Origin: CAZOKN01 sp964580525
Lineage (GTDB): Bacteria; Pseudomonadota; Alphaproteobacteria; Rickettsiales; UBA6187
DNA length: 8,446 bases
NCBI GenBank assembly: GCA_964580525.1
Contig: CAZOKN010000060.1
Location: 1-8,446 of the forward strand
Reading direction: 5' to 3'
The notes under the pieces were generated by a model. The model had not been told where the DNA came from. It did no database searches and saw only the letters and a list, made by a program, of their open reading frames with translations. The position numbers and the translations under genes were made by a program. Positions 1 through 4,829 of this stretch are shown here, in pieces (position 1 is the stretch's first letter; every line of letters starts with the position of its first letter).

Positions 1-40
1 AGACAAATCACTCCACCCGAACACTAGACCCCTTCTAATT

Positions 41-69
41 TTGACAGAAATTCAAATATATAATATTGA
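41..69 (+). promoter_or_regulatory. Candidate sigma-70 promoter with perfect -35
   Basis: A perfect TTGACA lies at 41-46. At 17-nt spacing the -10 position is TATTGA (64-69), which matches the consensus only in its first three bases. A perfect TATAAT lies at 59-64, but it is only 12 nt from the -35 and so too close to pair with it normally. The region is AT-rich, so such matches can arise by chance. If used, it would give a 5' untranslated region of roughly 115 nt before the TpsB start. Confidence 0.3.
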
Positions 70-109
70 TCTAGTTAGAGTATTTTAATTGTCATTTAAT
101 TCCCAACAA

Positions 110-139
110 TTGATATTCCGACTAGAAATTTACTAAAAA
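110..139 (+). promoter_or_regulatory. Alternative weak promoter nearer the TpsB start
   Basis: TTGATA (110-115) and TAAAAA (134-139) are separated by 18 nt and each match the sigma-70 consensus at four or five of six positions. This would start transcription near 146, about 48 nt before the ATG at 194. It is only a consensus match in AT-rich DNA and competes with the upstream TTGACA candidate. Confidence 0.25.
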
Positions 140-193
140 TTAAAGTTTTACGGTCATTTTATAGAAGAGCAATTGAAGGTTATTGGAAATATT

Positions 194-1975
194 ATGAAAA
201 CATTTAGTTTGTCAGCTTTTTTATTCACCATCTTTATCGCTTTATCACTCTCCGCACAAGCACAGATACTACCTGCAGAGCAAGAGCGTGCATTGCGTAA
301 TCTTGAACAAAACCAACAGCGGCAGGAAAATTTGCTGAAAAATCTTGAAGAAGAGCAAGAACGTACTGTGCGTGAACGTAAAAAGCCTGGCACGGAAGAA
401 GAACTTCTGCAAGAAAATCAGGAGACAAAATTAAAAGAAAGCGGCAAAAAGACAGCGTGTTTTGAAATAAAAACTATCGAGCTAAAGGATGCTACGATAC
501 TAAAAGGCAGAGCTCTAAATAAGCTGATAAAACCTTATTTAAACACCTGCATGACTCTGGTTGAAATAAATCAATTGATGCACAACGTGACCAACTATTA
601 TATCTCGCACGGTTATGTAACAACGCGCGTGGCAATTCCACAACAAAATCTAAAGTCCGGCCATCTTGAATTACTGGTAATTGAAGGTGTAATTGAAGAT
701 ATTATTCTCAACGAAAATACCTCTCGCGATCGTGCCCAGGTAGCAATGGCCTTTCCGTTTTTGCGTGGTAAAATTCTTAATTTGCGCGATATCGAACAAG
801 GTCTTGATCAGCTAAATCGATTAGCTTCCAGCACTGCAACAATGCAACTAATCCCTGGAGGTAAACAAGGTGGCACAAAAGTTGTAATCAATAATAAAAT
901 CGGTGCACAAAACCGTGGCTCACTTGGTTATGATAATTCTGGTCAAAATTCTACTGGAAAAAATAAAGTTCTAGCTGGCGTTGAACGTGATAATCTCTTA
1001 GGAATTGGCGATTATTGGAGTCTTAATTATAACAAAGATACTGCCGCACATAATGGCACAAAGGGTTCAGAAGTTTATTCAGGATATTTTTCTCTGCCGT
1101 TTGGCTATTGGACATTTTCCGAAATTGGCAGTCACTCGGAATATTTACAAACAATACGCGGTATCAACCAGAATTTTCAAGCTTCTGGTGAAACTGATAG
1201 CTCAACAAGCAAACTTGACCGTGTAGTTTTCCGTAATCAAAATAGTAAAATATCTCTGAATTCAGCGTTAAAACTTAAAAATACCAAGGCCTTTATCGAA
1301 GATGCTGCCAACACTTCTGGTACTTACCAACTCACCATTTGGACGGCAGGGGCAGATTATGTGTTGCGTGCACTTGGTTCGGTGTGGAGTCTATCTGGCG
1401 GCTACGAACGTGGAATTAGCGCCTTTGGTGCCACCAAAGATATAGCAAATATCGCATCTGATGCACCGCACGCACAATTCGATAAATACACGATTGATGC
1501 AACTGTGTACAAGCCGTTTACTTTAAAAACCGCCAATTTAGCATGGCGCAGCATAATTTCTGGTCAGTACAGCAATGACACACTTTATGCCTCCGAACGT
1601 ATAAGTATGGGCGATCGCTATACTGTACGTGGATTTGATAACAGCGGAATTGCAGGCGATAGCGGTATTTATAACCGCAACGAGATAATGTGGAATTTGC
1701 CACAATTCAGCGAGAATAAATATTTAAATCTCGTAGCTGGAAATCTGCAGCCATATGTTGCTCTTGATATGGGAACAGCACGAGCTGTAGCAGGCAAACA
1801 AGCCAATAACGATAGTGGTGTCGGCTATTTAAGCGGATGGGCTATCGGCTTGCGCAATGGCGGAGAGCATATCATCTTTGACCTAGCATACTCACAAAAC
1901 ATTGCTTCTCCGGCAGCAGTCACAGATAAAAATAGCGAAGTCTATTTTATGGTGACAACGAAATGGGGATTTTAG
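194..1975 (+). CDS. TpsB-family outer-membrane transporter (FhaC/ShlB/HecB type) of two-partner secretion
   Basis: This encodes a 593-residue Omp85-superfamily transporter expected to move a large TpsA exoprotein across the outer membrane. The ATG at 194 is preferred over an in-frame TTG at 173 because it places a clean signal peptide at residues 1-23: MKT start, hydrophobic core, AQA before the cut. A charged Glu/Gln/Lys/Arg-rich segment (about 30-75) corresponds to the N-terminal helix and linker of FhaC-like proteins. POTRA1 starts at Cys89 (CFEIKTIEL), has a second Cys at 119, and includes the GYVTTRVAIPQQ stretch near 140-152. POTRA2 spans about 180-233. The rest is a predicted 16-strand barrel. 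The VRGF motif at 478-481 is the conserved loop-6 signature whose arginine is important in FhaC. The protein ends in Phe593, the usual Bam recognition residue. Length is normal for the family. No TpsA lies downstream, since lpd converges 14 bp away, so the substrate is unknown. A haemolysin, adhesin or contact-dependent inhibition partner is possible. Confidence 0.93.
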   Translation: MKTFSLSAFLFTIFIALSLSAQAQILPAEQERALRNLEQNQQRQENLLKNLEEEQERTVRERKKPGTEEELLQENQETKLKESGKKTACFEIKTIELKDATILKGRALNKLIKPYLNTCMTLVEINQLMHNVTNYYISHGYVTTRVAIPQQNLKSGHLELLVIEGVIEDIILNENTSRDRAQVAMAFPFLRGKILNLRDIEQGLDQLNRLASSTATMQLIPGGKQGGTKVVINNKIGAQNRGSLGYDNSGQNSTGKNKVLAGVERDNLLGIGDYWSLNYNKDTAAHNGTKGSEVYSGYFSLPFGYWTFSEIGSHSEYLQTIRGINQNFQASGETDSSTSKLDRVVFRNQNSKISLNSALKLKNTKAFIEDAANTSGTYQLTIWTAGADYVLRALGSVWSLSGGYERGISAFGATKDIANIASDAPHAQFDKYTIDATVYKPFTLKTANLAWRSIISGQYSNDTLYASERISMGDRYTVRGFDNSGIAGDSGIYNRNEIMWNLPQFSENKYLNLVAGNLQPYVALDMGTARAVAGKQANNDSGVGYLSGWAIGLRNGGEHIIFDLAYSQNIASPAAVTDKNSEVYFMVTTKWGF

Positions 1976-1990
1976 CAATAACCTAAAATC
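1968..1990. terminator. Inverted repeat spanning the convergent TpsB/lpd gap
   Basis: GATTTTAG (1968-1975) and CTAAAATC (1983-1990) form a perfect 8-bp inverted repeat around a 7-nt loop (CAATAAC). The left arm ends exactly at the TpsB stop codon, and the right arm ends at the last base of the lpd stop codon on the other strand. The position suits a bidirectional terminator for the convergent genes. The stem is AT-rich and has no clear U-tract on either strand, so it is not a canonical intrinsic terminator. It may only assist termination or be chance. Confidence 0.3.
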
Positions 1991-3393
1991 TACATATGTA
2001 TCGGCTTAAAGAACGTCGCCAGCGCGGCTTCTTTCACCGCTTCATTCAAATCCGGGTGAGAATGGCAAATACGTGCTATATCTTCAGAAGATGCTTTGTA
2101 GGCCATAGCAACACAAGCTTCACCAATAATTGTTCCAGCTTGCGGGCCAATAATATGAACACCCAATACTTCATCAGTGTTTTTATCTGCCAGGATTTTT
2201 ACAAATCCTTCAGTATCGCTAACTGAACGTGCACGGCTATTCGCAAGGAACGGGAATTTACCTTTATTATAAGCAACACCATCTTTTTTGAGTTGTTCTT
2301 CGGTTTTACCAATCATCGCCACTTCTGGATGAGTATAAACAACGCTCGGCACCAAATCATAATCAACGTGACCAGCCTGCCCTGCCATAATTTCTACAGC
2401 AGCAACACCATCTTCTTCAGCTTTATGAGCCAACATTGGGCCAGCTATAACGTCACCAATTGCAAATATTCCAGGCACTGTAGTTTGGAAATGCGCATCT
2501 GTTTTAATGCGGCCTTTTTCATCCAACTGCACGCCAACTTTCTCGAGGCCAAGACCATTTGTGTAAGGCTTTCTGCCAATTGCAACAAGCACAACATCTG
2601 CATGCAATTTTTCTTTTTCACCACCTTTAGCCGGCTCAATCGTAACATCAACACCTTTAGCACCCGCTTTAGCAGATGTAACTTTGCTGCCAAGTTTAAA
2701 TTCAACGCCTTGCTTCTCAAGGATTTTCTTGAAAGATGAGCTAACTTCATCATCCATCGGCGGCAGGATTTTATCTAGATATTCAACAACTGTAACTTCA
2801 GAGCCCAATCTTCTCCATACAGAACCAAGCTCAAGACCTATAACACCACCACCAATAACTATAAGTTTTTTAGGCACTTCTGTAAGGTGAATCGCATGGT
2901 CAGAAGTTATGATTTTCTTTCCGTCAACTTCAACACCTGGCAAATTTACAATTTCAGAGCCAGTTGCTATCAATATATTTTTCGCTTTTACAACTTCGGC
3001 TTTGCCTTTTTCTGGCGCAACAGTAACTTCGCCTTTTGCTGTGATTGTGCCAAGACCCTTAAGGTAAGTAACTTTATTTTTAGCAAACAAGCCTTCAATA
3101 CCTTTAGTTAAACCGGAAACAATTTCGTCTTTATGTTTTTGCATGGCCTTAACATCAACAGAAAGACCGCTAACTTTAATACCGTGACTAGCAAAATTAT
3201 GATTTGCTTCTTCATAAAGATGGGAAGAGTGAAGCAATGATTTTGAAGGTATACAACCAACGTTCAAGCATGTTCCACCCAAAGAACCACGCTTTTCAAC
3301 GCAAGCTACTTTCATACCCAATTGCGAAGCTTTAATAGCCGCAACATACCCACCAGGGCCACCACCAATTACTACTAAATCAAACTCGCTCAT
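1990..3393 (-). CDS. lpdA: Dihydrolipoamide dehydrogenase (E3)
   Basis: This 467-residue flavoprotein reoxidises the dihydrolipoyl group of the E2 subunit and reduces NAD+ (EC 1.8.1.4). The FAD-binding GGGPGG is at residues 10-15. The redox-active disulfide is Cys42/Cys47 in GGTCLNVGCIPSK. The NAD-binding GGGVIGLELGS is at 181-191, and the second FAD motif, with Gly-Asp at 313-314, follows. The dimerisation domain carries the catalytic pair His446 and Glu451 in HSHPDLNE. Many homologues read HAHPTLSE here, so the intervening residues differ but the catalytic pair is kept. Length is typical. It is the last gene of the operon, 12 bp after the small membrane gene, which ties it to 2-oxoglutarate dehydrogenase. 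E3 is often shared with other 2-oxoacid dehydrogenases, but no such genes are visible here. The ATG is supported by an AGGGAA Shine-Dalgarno 8 nt upstream. Confidence 0.98.
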   Translation of the reverse strand: MSEFDLVVIGGGPGGYVAAIKASQLGMKVACVEKRGSLGGTCLNVGCIPSKSLLHSSHLYEEANHNFASHGIKVSGLSVDVKAMQKHKDEIVSGLTKGIEGLFAKNKVTYLKGLGTITAKGEVTVAPEKGKAEVVKAKNILIATGSEIVNLPGVEVDGKKIITSDHAIHLTEVPKKLIVIGGGVIGLELGSVWRRLGSEVTVVEYLDKILPPMDDEVSSSFKKILEKQGVEFKLGSKVTSAKAGAKGVDVTIEPAKGGEKEKLHADVVLVAIGRKPYTNGLGLEKVGVQLDEKGRIKTDAHFQTTVPGIFAIGDVIAGPMLAHKAEEDGVAAVEIMAGQAGHVDYDLVPSVVYTHPEVAMIGKTEEQLKKDGVAYNKGKFPFLANSRARSVSDTEGFVKILADKNTDEVLGVHIIGPQAGTIIGEACVAMAYKASSEDIARICHSHPDLNEAVKEAALATFFKPIHM

Positions 3394-3401
3394 TGCAATT
3401 A

Positions 3402-3407
3402 TTCCCT
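3402..3407 (-). promoter_or_regulatory. Ribosome binding site of lpd, overlapping the previous stop
   Basis: On the minus strand AGGGAA lies 8 nt before the lpd ATG. Its first two bases are the last two bases of the TAG stop of the small membrane gene. Ribosomes ending the upstream gene would therefore release on the lpd binding site, which suggests translational coupling. Confidence 0.7.
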
Positions 3408-3648
3408 ATATTCTCTTTAAACATTTTAAAATTCCATACAAGCTTATCAGCGCCCAGCATGATTCTATAATAACCGAAGGTAAATTCCACTGCCAGTAAA
3501 GTGAATAGAGAATCATAACCGCGCCGATAAAATTCAGCAATGAGAACAGTAATTTCTTACTGTTCATCATACCAACCTGTAAGCCAAAATATGCGCTTAG
3601 AATTAGGATAACACCTAATATCCCAACAGTATTATGTGATACTGACAT
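3406..3648 (-). CDS. Small predicted inner-membrane protein, CBU_0592-like
   Basis: This 80-residue hydrophobic protein has three likely membrane segments at about 6-26, 32-52 and 57-77 and a basic C-terminus (KCLKRI). The pattern of an N-terminal GxxGVILILSAYFGLQ, then a central LLNFIGAVMILYSLYWQWNLPS and then ExxWALISLYGI resembles the uncharacterised CBU_0592-type membrane protein family. That assignment is from memory of the pattern, not a search. It has no catalytic motif and its function is unknown. It lies between E2 and E3 of the 2-oxoglutarate dehydrogenase operon, 6 bp after sucB and 12 bp before lpd, so it is very probably co-translated with them. The ATG at 3648 is the only reasonable start: the next in-frame Met is residue 27, inside the protein, and upstream codons run into the sucB stop. 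Confidence 0.82.
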   Translation of the reverse strand: MSVSHNTVGILGVILILSAYFGLQVGMMNSKKLLFSLLNFIGAVMILYSLYWQWNLPSVIIESCWALISLYGILKCLKRI

Positions 3649-3652
3649 CTCC
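3649..3652 (-). promoter_or_regulatory. Shine-Dalgarno abutting the start codon of the small membrane gene
   Basis: GGAG on the minus strand touches the ATG with no spacer, which is too close for normal initiation. The sucB TAG stop is only 6 nt upstream of the ATG, so translation probably depends on reinitiation by ribosomes finishing sucB. Confidence 0.5.
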
Positions 3653-3654
3653 GA

Positions 3655-4818
3655 CTAAACCTCCAGAAGAAGCCTTTGTGGATCTTCAATTATTTCCTTA
3701 ATTTTAACAAGGAAAGTAACCGCTTCGCCACCATCTATCAATCTGTGGTCATAAGACAAAGCGATATACATCATTGGTCTAATTTTTATCTCATTGCCAA
3801 CAACCATTGGACGCTCCTGGATTTTATGCAAACCAAGGATACCAGTTTGTGGTGGGTTGATAATAGGAGTAGAAAGCAACGAGCCATAAACACCACCATT
3901 TGATATAGTGAATGTACCGCCTGTCATATCTTCCATAGTCAATTTACCATCACGGGCTTTTTTACCAAGATTTGAAATACCAATTTCAACGCCGGCAAAT
4001 GAAAGTCTGTCCGCATCGCGAAGCACAGGAACCACCAAGCCTTGTGGCGTACCAACTGCTATGCTGATGTCATAATGATTTTTATAAACAATATCCTCAC
4101 CTTGAATTTCAGCATTTACCGCAGGTATAGCTCTCAAAGCATGAATAGAAGCCTTCACAAAGAAAGACATGAAACCCAATTTTGCATCATATTTCTTTTG
4201 GAAGTCATCTTTGTATTTATTACGAAGTTCCATAACATTAGTCATGTCAACTTCGTTGAAAGTTGTAAGAATTGCTGCAGTATTTTGCGAATCTTTCAAG
4301 CGTTGTGCAATCTTCTGACGTAGTTTTGTCATGCGTACGCGCTCTTCTCTAGGACCAGATGGAGCTGCATAAGAAGCAGAAGCCCCGCCAGCAACAGCAG
4401 CCAAAGCATCAGCTTTTGTAACTCTGCCATCTTTGCCAGAACCAGATGATACCGAAACATTATTTTCAGCAGCTATTTTTTGCGCTGCAGGAGAAAGTAT
4501 AGCACCTTTATTTGCTGAAGCTTCTGCCTTTGGAGCCACAGGAGCAGCCGCTTTTGCCGGAGCTGCAGATGCCTTTGCACCTTTAGTGTCTATTTTGCCA
4601 ATAATCGCGCCAACACCAACTGTATCGCCCTGATTAGATTTATACTCAGCTAAAACACCAGCCGCAGGAGCATTAACTTCCAACGTTACTTTGTCTGTTT
4701 CTAGCTCAACAAGCATTTCGTCAGCCTCAACATATTCACCAGGTTTCTTAAACCATTTGGCAATTGTTGCCTCTGAAACTGATTCTCCAAGAGGTGGTAC
4801 TTTTACATCAACACTCAT
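3655..4818 (-). CDS. sucB: Dihydrolipoyllysine-residue succinyltransferase, E2 of 2-oxoglutarate dehydrogenase
   Basis: This 387-residue E2 core protein transfers succinyl from lipoyl to CoA (EC 2.3.1.61). A single lipoyl domain occupies about 1-77, with the lipoylated Lys43 in ETDKVTLEV. An Ala/Pro/Lys-rich flexible linker runs from about 80 to 104. A peripheral subunit-binding domain is at about 107-141 (ILSPAAQKIAAENN through GRVTKADALAAV), and a second short linker follows to about 157. The acyltransferase domain fills the rest, with GTFTISNGGVYGSLLSTPI at 301-319 and the catalytic His358 and Asp362 in SYDHRLIDGG. These signatures and the pairing with sucA indicate the succinyl- rather than acetyltransferase. 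Length is close to that of other SucB proteins. The start is well supported by AGGAG 6 nt upstream. The gene lies 9 bp after sucA and 6 bp before the small membrane gene. Confidence 0.98.
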   Translation of the reverse strand: MSVDVKVPPLGESVSEATIAKWFKKPGEYVEADEMLVELETDKVTLEVNAPAAGVLAEYKSNQGDTVGVGAIIGKIDTKGAKASAAPAKAAAPVAPKAEASANKGAILSPAAQKIAAENNVSVSSGSGKDGRVTKADALAAVAGGASASYAAPSGPREERVRMTKLRQKIAQRLKDSQNTAAILTTFNEVDMTNVMELRNKYKDDFQKKYDAKLGFMSFFVKASIHALRAIPAVNAEIQGEDIVYKNHYDISIAVGTPQGLVVPVLRDADRLSFAGVEIGISNLGKKARDGKLTMEDMTGGTFTISNGGVYGSLLSTPIINPPQTGILGLHKIQERPMVVGNEIKIRPMMYIALSYDHRLIDGGEAVTFLVKIKEIIEDPQRLLLEV

Positions 4819-4824
4819 TTGTCA

Positions 4825-4829
4825 CTCCT
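4825..4829 (-). promoter_or_regulatory. Strong ribosome binding site of sucB, overlapping the sucA stop
   Basis: On the minus strand AGGAG sits 6 nt before the sucB ATG and shares two bases with the TAG stop of sucA (4828-4830). It fixes the sucB start and suggests coupled translation of E1 and E2. Confidence 0.85.

Larger units (their letters stand above)
1..193. other. AT-rich intergenic leader upstream of the TpsB gene
   Basis: No convincing gene lies here. Bases 1-38 are less AT-rich than the rest and carry short open frames that run in from the left edge. One plus-strand frame stops at TAA 36-38 and another at TAA 86-88, so the tail of an upstream gene cannot be excluded. Bases 39-172 are very AT-rich and hold the promoter candidates and a small inverted repeat (AATTGT at 87-92 and ACAATT at 106-111, 13 nt apart). 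No tRNA or other RNA fold was recognised. Confidence 0.6.

Noticed and set aside
1..38. Possible tail of an upstream gene, RNA gene or insertion-sequence end at the left edge
   Set aside because: The stretch is less AT-rich than what follows and has an open frame ending at 38, but it is too short to assign. No tRNA arm pattern or known element end could be supported.
2293..2739. Plus-strand open frame of 148 codons opposite lpd
   Set aside because: It is antisense to an intact lpd gene and the translation is rich in Phe, Asn, Cys and Ser with no motif, as expected of a shadow frame.
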